DNA from: Pseudomicrostroma phylloplanum
Lineage: Eukaryota > Basidiomycota > Exobasidiomycetes > Microstromatales
Assembly: GCA_039545275.1 (NCBI GenBank)
Contig: BCHS01000002.1
Location: 1,860,001-1,924,000 of the forward strand
Length of the DNA stretch: 64,000 nucleotides
Direction of reading: 5' to 3'
The notes beneath the pieces are model-generated. The model searched no databases and was not told where the DNA came from. It was given only the letters and a program-made list of their open reading frames with translations. Shown here piece after piece: positions 9,908-21,076 of the stretch. How positions within the stretch are numbered: the first letter of the stretch is position 1; the number at the start of each line of letters is the position of its first letter. A program made the translations under genes and the position numbers.

Positions 9908-10643
9908 GGTGATATCTTGTGGGTGGGAGGTGCAGTAACTGATTGTTGGGTGAGATAAATTGTTCGAGCAAGTAAGGAAGAGAAGACAGGGTCGGACAGT
10001 CTATATACTTGTGATGTAGTAGCCACAAGCACGTACTGTGGAAAAATTCGAACCTTTGCTGCATCCTTCGCTGTCCAGTCGCGGACATACGTCTGCCAAG
10101 TGGAGTAGGCGCCCCTTAGCGCCGAGCGTGGCAAAAGAGGCCAGATGCCGAAGCGAGTCTGCCCCAGAAGCGGGCACCCTAGCAGTGGGCACCCAGCATC
10201 ACGCCCGACATTTCCGGTAGTTGCGTACATCCGAGAGTCTACCGTGGGTGCGTCCTGGCCACCTAGGTGCTCCAGAAGGCGACCCCTCGACCAATGGCGA
10301 TGTCTCTTTGCATCATGGTTGGTGCGGACTGCTCGGGACAAATGAGCACAGAGGAAGAAGAAGGCAATGGGCATTGGGGTGCAACACGAGATGACTACAA
10401 ACGCTACATACACGTACAATTGCACTACAAATGATCGCCCACCATAGAGCAGCAAAGTAGTGGAGCTCCATGCATAGCATGCCCGAAGAACCATCACATT
10501 GCTCCTCTACCGTGCGTCACCGCTTGCTAGTGCATCAAAGCGTTAGGTCCAGCATGACATCATGGCCTCATCTACTTCCAGTCCTTTGACTCCCCCATCC
10601 CGTGCCCTCTCATCATACTATCTCACTAGCGGTGGAAGTGCGC
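9908..10643. other. Intergenic, no supported gene
   Basis: The oxidoreductase promoter should lie at the left end. Open frames occur (for example on the - strand up to 10497) but have poor codon usage and no recognisable motif. I see no RNA gene or repeat. Confidence 0.45.
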
Positions 10644-12561
10644 CTATACTGCTGGGGTCGAATTGCTCGGACATCCTTGGTTCTGACTGTCTGACTTGAG
10701 CTCCAAGTCTAGCCACCAGAAGAAGCATCCCCGAGGTCCGCGAGCCGTGAAGTGCCCAATTCCAGCCATGTAGAAGTGGGTGCCGCCCTCGTACGTCCCG
10801 TTGGCGATGCCGACCAGCTTCTCCCGCTCCAGCAGCTCGTACTTTGAGAGCATCCTCCGAACCGGGGCGCCGCTCATCCCTCGGAACGTCCTCAGCTCGT
10901 CCAGGATGTCTCCGACAATCGAGCCAGTGAGGTTCACGGCTTGAAATGCCGCAAGCTAGGGATGCATCTATCCGAGGTCTGAGGAGGCAGTTGAATGGCA
11001 CTGCAGCTCCAAGGTCGCCTCGGAGCCAGACCTCCCACTCCTTTGCCCGAGCTCGGTCCTGCTTCAGGGTTTCCGGAATGATAGAAGCTGGGAGTGAGAC
11101 CAGGCGCTCGCACCGGCTCCAAGACTCCCATTCAACCTTGCGGTAAGGAAAGAATGTCTTCCAGGTGGGATTGTAGGAGACAGAGCACACGTACGTGCAC
11201 TGGCACAGGCTCTCCAAGACTGCCGCAAAGCCCTTGGTGAACGAGTGCGGAGCAGGAACGGGCTGCGGAGTGGAGCTTGAGGCAGCCGCCGAGGTGGACG
11301 CAGAAGCTCTGGACGTAGATGCTGGAGGAGCCGAGGTAGAAGCGGAGGCAGACGCCGAGGTCGATGCGGAGGCGGGCGCAGAGGGGCGAGACGTAGATCC
11401 TGCAGTAGATGTGGCCGTGCACGCGGAGCTAGATGCTACGGCCGATGCAGAGATAGCTGCGACGGTAGGTGCAGGGGTAGATGCTGGGGTGGGCGCGGTC
11501 GAGAGCTTCTTGAGCGCGCGACAGGCAATCCCGTGCAAAGCGAACCTTGTTGCCGTACATGGTCGACTCTGCCGTGACAGGTCCTCCGCCTGAAACAGTC
11601 AAGATCTTGAAGAACAACGCAACGCCACGGTGTGTTGCAGCGGCGTTGTCTTCGACGATGCGCTGGAATCCTACCCACCCAGGACGACGCTCGAACCGAA
11701 TCGACATGCGGTAGTCCTTTTCCCTGTCCAGACCAAGCCGGTGGCCCATCGACGTTGTGATGATCAGACGATTATTGGGCACACCAGGAAACCAGAGCTC
11801 CCAGCAGTCGTACTGGCAGTCTAGCTTCTTGTCCTCTTTGGTCCAGAGCCGCAGGGTACCGGAGTACTCCAGATCAGACTTGATCATGTTGTCGATCCGA
11901 GCGTGCCCGATCGCAGCAGTCAGGCTGAGATCGTCGTCCTCCAGGTACTCCTGGACGAATGCGTCGATGGTGTCCTCGTAGTCGACCGAGACTGTGTGAC
12001 TGCCTAGTCGACGCTCGATCTGACCTTCGACGCTCGCCTGAAGTCTGCTCGCTGGATGACGGCTGAGGAATACCCCGTCTTCACTCAGCCTGATGCGCTG
12101 CTGCTGATAGATGTCTAATCCCCGCACCTGATGGATATTGCCCTCGTTGCCGCTGGAGCCGTTGCAGCCTCGCAGCCCAGAAGCAAGAGGGAGCCGAGCC
12201 GCCCGTCTTTGATCATCGTACTCCTTCTTGCCCATGAAGGTGCCGACCGAAGCAATCAGTGCTGCCTCCATTACGGAGCACAGCGTGTTGTTTAGCTCCA
12301 GTGGCGTGTACGAGACCAGGTTCTGAAGAGCCTCCTTCTCTTCAGCCCCGCAGAGACGCGTGCCGCGTAGTCGCCATTACCAAAGTCTACAATGCGGTTC
12401 TTCGCAGACGTCAGGAGGAACAAGTTGGGGAGGAGAGTTGGCCTCGCTAGCACCATTGGTTGACGGTCGATGCGTTGCTGTGGCTCTTGGCGCAGGATCA
12501 CTCTGAAAGAGTATCGTCTGGTGCTTGCGACCAGAGGCAGGCGAGTATTGACCGGTGCCAT
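10644..12561 (-). CDS. Unknown protein; frame continuity needs very short introns
   Basis: I do not recognise a family. Coding-like sequence continues on the - strand but changes frame three times. All changes can be reconciled with GT-AG introns: 12340-12380 (41 nt), 11509-11545 (37 nt) and 10956-11001 (46 nt). The model has exons 12561-12381, 12339-11546, 11508-11002 and 10955-10644 and encodes about 597 residues. The middle exon has ordinary globular composition (for example ELWFPGVPNNRLIIT and ERRPGWVGFQRIVED). It is followed by about 90 residues of Ala/Ser/Thr low complexity and a C-terminal domain containing GGTHFYMAGIGHFTARGPRG. No signal peptide is clear. These introns are shorter than any other placed in the window, so frameshift mutation or a wrong model remains possible. 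Confidence 0.45.
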
Positions 12562-12608
12562 GTATGCTATCCTTGTGCATCCAGCTTGCTAATCTTCTCT
12601 GTATCGTG

Positions 12609-13653
12609 CTAGAGTGGCTTAGGTTGAGGCTGCTGCTCCTCAGGTGACGCAGGCTGGCTGTAAGGGTTGATGTCGACGTTGATGCCGACCTTTCGCTTTA
12701 CATGACATGAGATCAGGATGCGTCCTTTGATGAGTACCCGATAAGTGCGGTTGTTGTGGAAGCCCTACGATGATTCCTAAAATCCTGATGGTGACAAGGC
12801 GGAACCGGCAGCGTTGTGAGCCTCCTCTTGCTGCTGACACAGTAGTCTGTATGAGTGGTTCGCCCAGCCCCTGACATACAGACCAGATTTGTACTACTAC
12901 TCACCTGGCCTTGGAGATCGGGAAGAGGCTCACAGTGGAGTGATCAAATCGGAGACCTCGTTAGAGTGTGAGTCGACTTGGATTTCAGCATCGGTGGCTA
13001 GGAGATAATAGCAGGTGATCGATCTTGCTTGGCGAGTAGTGCACCTTCTTGGGATACACTATAGTCCCTCTGAGAAGCCAGTGGCGGGTCCAGCTTGGTC
13101 AGCAGCTGAGCATATCTAGGCCGACTTCGTTCAGGTCTGATGTGCCCGAGGACCGTGCTTTGGATTTGAGGCAGGGTGCAGATTCGAAGGACAAGCTTGC
13201 TCCCAGAGAGAGTGGGGTAAGGTCTACCTGGTCTGAGGCTTGCATCTTGCACTACCGTCAAGTGTCGGTGAGACGGGTTCCGTCGACTCAGGGGTGGCCA
13301 GAGAGTGTCGAGCAGCTCGGCGTGCCTGAGTGGTGTCGACGTCTAAGGCCATAGCCCTATTCGTGGTACAGTACTCACTCGAGATCGAGAACGAGCAAGG
13401 GCAGGAGTGAGGCAAACAGTGAGACGTTGAGGATGGTGAGACCAGGACACGCGGCCAGCAGGGCGGACAGAGGCAGGTGTGCCACGTAGCAAAGGAGAGG
13501 GTTGCTGGCTGAGGCAGTCTTACGTAAGCAAGACGGCCTCAAATATGTAGCCGATACGCGGATACGCGGGCACGCGCAGGTGTTCCGCTCCTCCTTTGTT
13601 CCGATGACGCCAGGCGAGGCGCACAAAGAGGGCCATAGCTATCAGGCGAACAA
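12609..13653 (-). CDS. Unresolved multi-exon gene, 3' exon clear
   Basis: The 3' exon, 12764-12609, is open with good codon usage. It follows a TAG acceptor, encodes about 51 residues including NRTYRVLIKGRILISCHVKR, and ends with a Gln/Pro-rich tail. Further coding-like fragments lie upstream on the same strand. One near 13349 begins MALDVDTTQARRAARHSLA. A hydrophobic stretch at about 13385-13500 contains LTILNVSLFASLLPLLV and may be a membrane segment. I could not join these with consistent phases, so neither the start nor the product is known. The TYRVLIKG segment loosely resembles RRYSFRVILRQ at the start of the downstream gene, so a tandem pair is conceivable. Confidence 0.35.
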
Positions 13654-13755
13654 GAGCTTGTCGAGATGTTAGGGAACAGCGGTCTGGGGTTGATTCATTG
13701 CTTGTTTTTGTTTCACTTTACATGATCTCCTTCATACTATCATACCGTCCACGCA

Positions 13756-16423
13756 ATGAGCAGATCGCCAAGCTCACTCAGATCAAGCCTGGCGCCATCG
13801 ATGTTGCCCAGCACTACCCGCAATGAAGTCCACAGCCCTCCCTCGTACGGCGACCATATACACAGTCCCGTGATCGCCTCCTCGTTCAGCCATCAGCGCG
13901 ACAGCGGGCGTCCCTACATTTCTGGTCCGATACCACTGGAAGCCTTTGCTTCTGGCGACTTGAGGTCTGATGGCAGACCAGACAGCTTGGGAAAGGAGGA
14001 CGACGAAAGGCGGCAGGGCGAGGTTGGACTTGCTCCATACCTCGGTCTACGGGCTCGTATGTTCCTCTCCCTCTTTTCAGCACCCTTGGTAGCCCTGATC
14101 TTCACTGCGACGCATCTCTTCATCTCCTCGTCGTCCATCGACAGCAGCGTGACCTCTGCAAAGGAGAGCCTGCTGGATGTCTGCCAAGCAGCCGAGAAGC
14201 AGGCGAGCACAGTGGCCAGTCTCCCGCACTGGACAGCTGCTGCCATGAACCAGCGCACCAGTGAGATGGTGGTCGACAGTGCGCAAGGCGTTGGCAGGGT
14301 CCTCACACTAGGCATCACCGCAATCGAGAACTTGCTAGTCTTCCTCGTCGATGCCTATAGATCGCTCTTTGCATGGTGAGTTGCACCGTACGCCCTAGGG
14401 CGTGCCAGCAGGCATCTACTCCCAACTGACCAGCCGCGCCACCTTCCGAACGGACAGCTTCATCGAGCTCTTGGTGCGCGGGGCTCTTGCCCTTCTAATA
14501 GCGGCCGTCAAGCTGCTCAACACTGCAGTTGAGGACGCAGCCTCCGCCATCGAGACTGCCATCAAGAGCTCAGTCGACGTCATCAATACCTTCTTGTCCA
14601 CGAGCATCGCGGCGCTCAATGATCTCTTGACCGTCATCGGACAGTCCATTACCGTACCGGTCGTTGCACAGCCAGACCTGAGCGCTCTCAGCAACGTGGC
14701 GTTGCCGTCTAGCTTCGAAAGTGCTTTGCTGAGCTTGAATAGCAGCTTGCCTACGCTGGACGAGCTGAGGACAGAGGTAAATGCGTTGATCGAGACACCC
14801 TTCGAAACGCTCAAGGCAGATGTCAACAGCAGTGAGTGGCTTTTAAGCGTCGCTACTCACCATGGCGCTAACGTGTCTCTGCTGGTTCCACAGCCATTGG
14901 CAACTTTACTTTCGACAGCTCCTTGCTACCAGTCCCTGCGCAGCAGACCGTCACCTTCTGTGGCCAGCTCGACATGTCTTCGCTTGACGACTTTGGGCAA
15001 GCTTTGCAAAAGCTCCTCTACATCCTCCTCGGTATACTTGCTGCTGCTGTCGTCGTCTGCTTGGCCGTCCAGCTGGTCAAGGCATGGTATGCGTGGCGAT
15101 GTCTGAACCAACATTTGGAGAGAATCCAACTGGCCTGGCAGGACATCGATCCTCGTATGTCAAAGGAAGGCCACGAGAAGTTTGACGGCGATTCCTCGCC
15201 TCTGTCTTCCTTCCTCTCCAAGTCGCATCTCTTTACTCTCCTGTCCCTATCCCAGCATCCTCTGCTGTCGTCCTTTTCGTTCCGAGCCGGCGATAAGCTA
15301 GGAATGAAGAGCGTACAAGCACAGAATCATCTGCGCTGGTGGCTGGCATTTATAACTCACCCTATGGCTGTTGCTATACTTGCCCTTGGCTTGTCCGGTC
15401 TCGCGGCTACGCAAGTCCAATTGTGGGCCCTGAATCCAGTCCAGGAACACTTCCAGAGTGTGAGTACCGAAAGGCGTGCACCGATGATTGCCCCCACGCT
15501 TGCTCATGCTGTATCGTTTCTCGCCTTCGCCAGTCCTTCGACCTGTCTTTGGCGAATCTTGCCGATGGCGCAATTGCACAGGTTAACAACCTTACTACGC
15601 TGGCATCGGAGGACTACGCCAACCGCACCAATGCTCTGATTGTAGCGGCGCAGGACGAGATTAACAACAATCTCTTCGCCTGGGTCAACACCACCACTGC
15701 GACCATGAACTCCTCCATCAACGCTCTCCAGACAGGTCTGAGTGAGGCCATGAATGTGAGTCAAGATCCGGCGATTCCTGAAAGCTCTTGTGGAGACCGA
15801 GTTGACTGTGTCTTTCCCTCACCTTCCACATACCATAGAGCACCTTTGCTTCGACGCCTCTCTACGATTCGCTTCAGACCTTCCTCCAGTGTGCCATCTT
15901 CGACAAGCTGGAAGCAGTCGAGAAAGCTCTGGATTGGATCTCGTCGAACGCGGAAGTCAGCTTCTCCACGGTACCTCTTGACATCCTGGCTCTGTCCAGC
16001 AATAGTAGTCAGGAGCTAGCCGACGTGATTACCGGAGGCTCGGATGGTGACAGCGGCGCGGCAGCTGTCTTCTCAAAGATCTCAAAGGAGTATCGAGAGA
16101 AGCTGGAGGTAGAACGCATCATGTTTGCGGTTCTCTTGGCCCTGTATGGCCTCCTAGTGCTAATAGGCACTCTAGTGGCCGCTTTGGCAGGCCAAGGGCA
16201 TCGATGGAAGAGTGCAACTGCTTCGCCCTCCCCAGACTGGGCGCAAGACCGTGCCGAGAGGGAGGCCATGCAGGAAGAGAAAGCAGCCTCTTCCCAGAAC
16301 GGCGGTGGACTAGACAGCAGAAGCCCCCACAGTATCGACTCGCGCGGCTCCAGACAGCACTCTCCAGCCGAGGGCTACGATCTATCAGAGGATCACCGCC
16401 AGATGCGCTGGGCGGCCCTCTAG
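13756..16423 (+). CDS. PRM1: PRM1-type plasma membrane fusion protein
   Basis: Polytopic membrane protein of the Prm1 family, which promotes plasma membrane merger between mating cells. Five exons (13756-14375, 14434-14831, 14894-15459, 15534-15755, 15839-16423) encode about 796 residues with phases 2, 1, 0, 0. Membrane segments are visible near residue 100 (MFLSLFSAPLVALIFTATHLF), near 360-385 (LLYILLGILAAAVVVCLAV), near 490 (HPMAVAILALGLSGLAA) and near 700 (IMFAVLLALYGLLVLIGTL). Long helical luminal regions rich in Asn and Ser separate them. The conserved FCGQLDMS-type segment precedes the second membrane segment. N-linked sites are abundant in the second luminal loop. The family is normally pheromone-induced, but I did not find a distinct pheromone-response element. 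Confidence 0.85.
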
Positions 16424-17077
16424 CGTCTCCCTGCCTGTCAAACTCTCTCGACCTCAGCCTCGTAGTGTAAATAAGCCCATAGAGTGTGACAGCAATGATG
16501 ATCGTATTGGATATGTCTCTGCGTATGTACCTCGCCAAAGTCAGCATCTCTCCATTCCCTCTAGTATTGCTTGTTTAGAGCAAGGTCAGAAAGTGGTAGA
16601 GGCGCCCGGCTTATTGTCGAGCCACTTCACTCCATACGCTCATAGGAGACGCGGAGGAGAAGCTGTGGTCCTCTTCCCTGTTGGATACGATGAGACATCG
16701 AGCCGCGCCTACCGCTGTGGAATGGAGAAGGGTCCTCGAGCAGTGCTCCCATCGATGAAGATGGGAAGTGGGGGCCAAGGGATGGTATGGAGAAGAGGGG
16801 AAGCGGGGCGAGGGCGACGACGGAGCAATTGAGGGCCAGGGCAGAAAATTGGGTGCGGCCGCTCGCGTGGCATTTCGCCGAGCGGGAACGTCATAGTGAA
16901 TGGCAGCGAGTGCGGATCAGAGCCAAGCGACACCTCGGCAGGCCAAGCAGGCCAGGCACTCCCTCCGATAGCACGCACCGTATTTCCCATCGTGTCTCCT
17001 CCTCATTCGTTTCATAGACCTCCTTCGTATCCTCTTCCCGTCGCTCTGCAAAGGCTGACTGCCGCCTCTCTTCGCAG
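16424..17077. other. Intergenic, TPS2 promoter region
   Basis: About 650 nt between PRM1 and TPS2, both on the + strand. The last 90 nt are rich in C and T, as is common just upstream of fungal start codons. I see no other element. Confidence 0.45.
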
Positions 17078-20000
17078 ATGGCATCGCCTCAACATCCCCC
17101 CAATGGCGGCATGATGGGTCATTTTCCTCACCTCAGGGACGAGGATAAGACCCCATCACCTGCTATCATCGCCGCCAAGTCCAGTCTATCGCCGACACTC
17201 TATACCGAAGAACCGTCTGCCTTTGAAGCTGCGTTTGCTCAGGCAGGGGGCGATCAGCAGGCCACTTCTCACGGTTCAGCGATGCTGGGCAACGCTGCCT
17301 CATCTTCCTCCTCGAGCAGTCAGAATGAGAAGAACCCCAATACCTACAGCAGTGGAGCACACGCTGGGAGCAGCAGCAACCACAGCAATACCACCTACAG
17401 TGGAGCCTCACGCCGAGCAGTACAGCAAATAGACGAGCAGCTCAGCGGATACACTACGCAAGAGCGATCTCACAGTGTGACACGAGGTGGAGGTAGGGCA
17501 GATGCTATCGGGGGGACCGGGCGCGGAACCGTCGCTACAGGCGATCTAGGGCCACAGGACGATTTTGAGACCCTCGAAGATCTGAGGGCCCAGGTTGCTG
17601 AGCTCGAAGCAGACTTCAATGCCAAGCATGGCCAGGAGCCTCTCTCTGGGAGGATCATTCACGTTAGCCATTACATCCCCTTTGTCATTCGCGCCCTCGC
17701 CGAAGTCGACCACGAGAGGAGAAAGGAGGAACAGATTAGCGCCACCGCAAACGTTGCAGCTATGGCCGCTGCTGCTCGAGCAAAGAAGGCCGCAAGACAG
17801 GCAGAGATGGAGGCGAAGAAGAAGGAAGCAGAAGCAGAGGCTGCTCGCAATGCTGCGAAGGAGGCGCAGAACAAGGGCGAGGATGTGAACAGCACCAAAG
17901 CCTCTCCCGCTCGCAAGCCCTCCTTTGCTTCGCCAAACACCTTCACCCTGTTCGATGGGGCTGAAATCGAGAAGCGCCTGGCCGAGAACCAAGCAAGATC
18001 GAGGTTACGAGGAGGCAGGAGAGCCTGGATGATGACGTCTGTGGTAGACGACGACGAAGAAGACGATGAAGATGCCGTCAGTCTGAAGGACGCCTATACG
18101 CCCGTCGGCAGCAGGCGTCCCAGCAGATTCTCATTCAGCTCTCGCTTCAGCTTTTCAAGTAACATGGGCGACTCTCCAGTCAGGCGGCCAGCTTTTGGCG
18201 GTGGTGGCATCAGCGACTTCGAGCCAAGCCCAGCAGCTACTCCACCTCACCCTCCACAAGAAGAGGCAGCACCCCCTCAATGGGTCTTGGCGCCGCGGCG
18301 AGGTCACACCGCTCTCAACTCTGGTATTCGCTCCCTATGCAAGACCCACAAGCAGACTTTCATTGGATGGCCTGGAGACGTCCACTTTGCTGTCCAGGCT
18401 CGGCAAGACGAGCGGAAAGACCCGAGTGAGACCACGCCACAAGAGAGAAAGGAGATTGAGGAGGTTCTCAGCAGTCTGGATGACCCGAAGAATTGGAGGG
18501 CTCAAGATGCTCCGGTCCTGGGCGCCGATCCATCAATGAGTGTAGATGGTGCTCCTCCAACTCGAAAGGTGCCTGGGCCTCTCATGAACGGCGCAGACCC
18601 CATAGCTGCCGAAACGAAAGCGAAAGCAGGTACCGCCAAGGGCACAGCGGGCAATGGCCAGAATGAACCTGCGGGTGGTGCAGAGCATGGCATCAAATAC
18701 GTACCCGTCTGGCTTGGCTATGACGTTGCACACGGTCATTACGAGGGCTACTGCAAGACGACTCTATGGCCACTCTTTCACTACCTCCTCTGGCAAGACG
18801 TCCCGGGAGATCAGCAGGGTTGGGAAGACTACAGTTGGGACGCCTACTTGGCAGCCAATGAGGCTTTTGCAAAGAAGATTGCAGCCGAGTACCAACCAGG
18901 AGACGTAGTCTGGATCCATGACTACCACTTGCTCCTCGTGCCTGCCCTCCTGCGGAAACTCGTTCCCGACGCGCACATCGGTCTCTTCGTCCACGCCCCG
19001 TTCCCAAGTAGCGAGATCTTCCGCTGCTTACCACGCAGGCGAGAGATCATCGAAGGAATGCTGGGAGCCGATCTAGCCTGCTTCCAGGCCTTTTCCTACT
19101 CTCGGCATTTCCTCTCCTCTTGTATCCGCGTCTGTGGCTACGAAGCCTCATCGAATTCCGTCGAATCGTCTGAAGGGCATGTCACGCATGTCTCCTACAA
19201 TTCGATCGGTGTCGACGCAAATAAGATCGAAAAGGACAGCCAAGCTCCCGAAGTGGGGCCCAAGGTGCAGGCTATTCGAGAGATGTACAAGGACAAGAAG
19301 ATCATCGTCGGCCGAGACAAGCTTGATGTGGTTCGAGGGGTCGTACAGAAGCTGCAAGCCTTCCACAAGTTCTTGGAAGAGTGGCCAGAATGGCGCAATA
19401 AGGTGGTCCTGATCCAGATTACAGCCCCGTCTTTGACAGACTCGCCCATGCTGGAGAGACAAGTGTCCGAGCTGGTCAGCAACATCAACGGTCAGTTCGG
19501 CAGTCTGAACCACACGCCGTGTATTCACTACCATCAGCAATTGCTTCGGGAAGAGTACTTTGCCTTGCTGAGCATCGCGGACATGGCTCTGATCACTTCG
19601 GTAAGGGATGGCATGAACACAACATCGATGGAATACATTCTAGCAAACAAGGCCAATGCGCCCCTCATCTTGTCCGAGTTCACGGGCACAGCAGGTCGCA
19701 TGCGTCACGCTCTGCAAGTGAATCCATGGAACATCTTTGGTGTAGCTCGAGCGATCGATTATGCTCTCAGGATGAGCCAAGAGGAGCGCCAGGAGAGGCA
19801 CGATGAGCTCTATCGTCAGATCGTCAACCACACTTCTCATCACTGGGCCATCAGTCTGGTCAAGCAGATTCTCCTGCGCCTTCACTCGGAGCAAACTGCC
19901 CATCTCACACCAGCTTTGGATAAGCCGCTGTTGAAGGAGAGGTTCGACAAGGCCAAGAAGAGGCTGATCTTGATGGACTACGACGGAACAATGACTCCCA

Positions 20001-21076
20001 TCGTCAAGGATCCAGAAGCCGCGGTGCCATCCAAGCGCCTACTAGAAGCCTTGGACAAGCTGGGAAGCGATGAGCGGAATATCATGTGGGTCGTCTCGGG
20101 TAGAGATGATCGCTTCCTGTCCAAACATTTGGGCCATCTGAAGGTCGGTTTCTCAGCCGAGCACGGCGGCTATGTCAGGGAACCTGGGTCTTCAGAATGG
20201 CAAAATCTGACTAAAGAGCTGGACATGAGCTGGATGCCGGCCATTCGCCAAGTCTTTGAGTACTATACCGAGCGGACCAGTGGTAGCTGGATCGAGCAGA
20301 AGAAGTCGAGCATCACCTGGCACTACCGTGCCGCGGATCCAGACTATGGCATCTTCCAGGCCAAGGAGTGCCAAGCTCATCTGGACAACTTTGCAGCTCA
20401 GGAGAAGTTTGCAGTCGAGATCATGGTGGGCAAGAAGAACCTCGAGGTACGACCACTGGCCGTCAACAAGGGCGAAATCGTCAAGCGGATCACCCACTCC
20501 CATCCCGACGCGGAGTTCGTCTTCTGCTGTGGAGACGATCGTACGGATGAGGACATGATGAAATTCTTCTGCTCGCTGACCCCAGTCAATGGGGAAGCTC
20601 CCCTCATGGCCAACAACACTGGTGGCGTTGCGAGTCAATCCGCCAGCGGGACACGTCTATCCCTTCCACGCCTTTCTACATCGGGCTCCCAAAGTGAGAC
20701 GACGATGGTTGGGTCTGCCTCGGCTGCTCAAGAGGAGCAGGAGACGGCACCCCTGATCATGTCTGCCCCTGCACCCTTGTCCAGTCGCGGCGGAGGCGGG
20801 GAGCAGGCTTCCGGTGGTGCGGGCGGCTCGTCTGCGGTCAAGCTCGCCTTGACAAAGCGGGGCATCTTCACTACAGCCATTGGTGCAGCGAGCAAGAAGA
20901 CGCTCGCTAGATGGCACCTGGACGGACCACAGAGCGTCATTGCCGTCCTGGCGACCATGGCTGGTCTCGAGGACGCCGACGCGCCCTTGCCGTCGGCGCA
21001 CGATGAGGAGGAAGCTGCAGATGCGGCAAGGGAGGAAGCAGACGGGGATGAGGGCGGCGATGGCGATGGAAAGTGA
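17078..21076 (+). CDS. TPS2: Trehalose-6-phosphate phosphatase with synthase-like domain
   Basis: Single exon, 1332 residues. The HAD phosphatase half looks intact: DYDGT (nucleophile Asp967, Asp969), VSGRDD, and the Mg-binding GDDRTDED near 1152. It should therefore dephosphorylate trehalose-6-phosphate. The GT20 half keeps the fold motifs (WIHDYHLLLVPALL near 612; SVRDGMNTTSMEYI) but the phosphate-binding GVDRLDY of true synthases reads GRDKLDV. This resembles yeast Tps2 and suggests no synthase activity. The N-terminus is unusually long. About 190 Ser-rich residues precede the GT strand SGRIIHVSHYIPF. Another 200 or so residues (an Ala/Lys/Glu helix, an acidic run and Ser/Phe repeats) then separate it from the RRGHTALNSGI block. 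The last 120 residues are Ala/Glu/Gly-rich with an acidic end. Tsl1/Tps3-like regulatory subunits are the alternative, but the intact HAD motifs argue for Tps2. Confidence 0.9.
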   Translation: MASPQHPPNGGMMGHFPHLRDEDKTPSPAIIAAKSSLSPTLYTEEPSAFEAAFAQAGGDQQATSHGSAMLGNAASSSSSSSQNEKNPNTYSSGAHAGSSSNHSNTTYSGASRRAVQQIDEQLSGYTTQERSHSVTRGGGRADAIGGTGRGTVATGDLGPQDDFETLEDLRAQVAELEADFNAKHGQEPLSGRIIHVSHYIPFVIRALAEVDHERRKEEQISATANVAAMAAAARAKKAARQAEMEAKKKEAEAEAARNAAKEAQNKGEDVNSTKASPARKPSFASPNTFTLFDGAEIEKRLAENQARSRLRGGRRAWMMTSVVDDDEEDDEDAVSLKDAYTPVGSRRPSRFSFSSRFSFSSNMGDSPVRRPAFGGGGISDFEPSPAATPPHPPQEEAAPPQWVLAPRRGHTALNSGIRSLCKTHKQTFIGWPGDVHFAVQARQDERKDPSETTPQERKEIEEVLSSLDDPKNWRAQDAPVLGADPSMSVDGAPPTRKVPGPLMNGADPIAAETKAKAGTAKGTAGNGQNEPAGGAEHGIKYVPVWLGYDVAHGHYEGYCKTTLWPLFHYLLWQDVPGDQQGWEDYSWDAYLAANEAFAKKIAAEYQPGDVVWIHDYHLLLVPALLRKLVPDAHIGLFVHAPFPSSEIFRCLPRRREIIEGMLGADLACFQAFSYSRHFLSSCIRVCGYEASSNSVESSEGHVTHVSYNSIGVDANKIEKDSQAPEVGPKVQAIREMYKDKKIIVGRDKLDVVRGVVQKLQAFHKFLEEWPEWRNKVVLIQITAPSLTDSPMLERQVSELVSNINGQFGSLNHTPCIHYHQQLLREEYFALLSIADMALITSVRDGMNTTSMEYILANKANAPLILSEFTGTAGRMRHALQVNPWNIFGVARAIDYALRMSQEERQERHDELYRQIVNHTSHHWAISLVKQILLRLHSEQTAHLTPALDKPLLKERFDKAKKRLILMDYDGTMTPIVKDPEAAVPSKRLLEALDKLGSDERNIMWVVSGRDDRFLSKHLGHLKVGFSAEHGGYVREPGSSEWQNLTKELDMSWMPAIRQVFEYYTERTSGSWIEQKKSSITWHYRAADPDYGIFQAKECQAHLDNFAAQEKFAVEIMVGKKNLEVRPLAVNKGEIVKRITHSHPDAEFVFCCGDDRTDEDMMKFFCSLTPVNGEAPLMANNTGGVASQSASGTRLSLPRLSTSGSQSETTMVGSASAAQEEQETAPLIMSAPAPLSSRGGGGEQASGGAGGSSAVKLALTKRGIFTTAIGAASKKTLARWHLDGPQSVIAVLATMAGLEDADAPLPSAHDEEEAADAAREEADGDEGGDGDGK

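Noticed and set aside
9904..10497. 197-residue open frame on the - strand
   Set aside because: No motif, poor codon bias, and it starts in what must be the promoter of the Old Yellow Enzyme gene.
11195..11593. 132-residue Ala/Val/Asp-rich open frame on the + strand
   Set aside because: It is the complement of the Ala/Ser/Thr low-complexity segment of the - strand gene.
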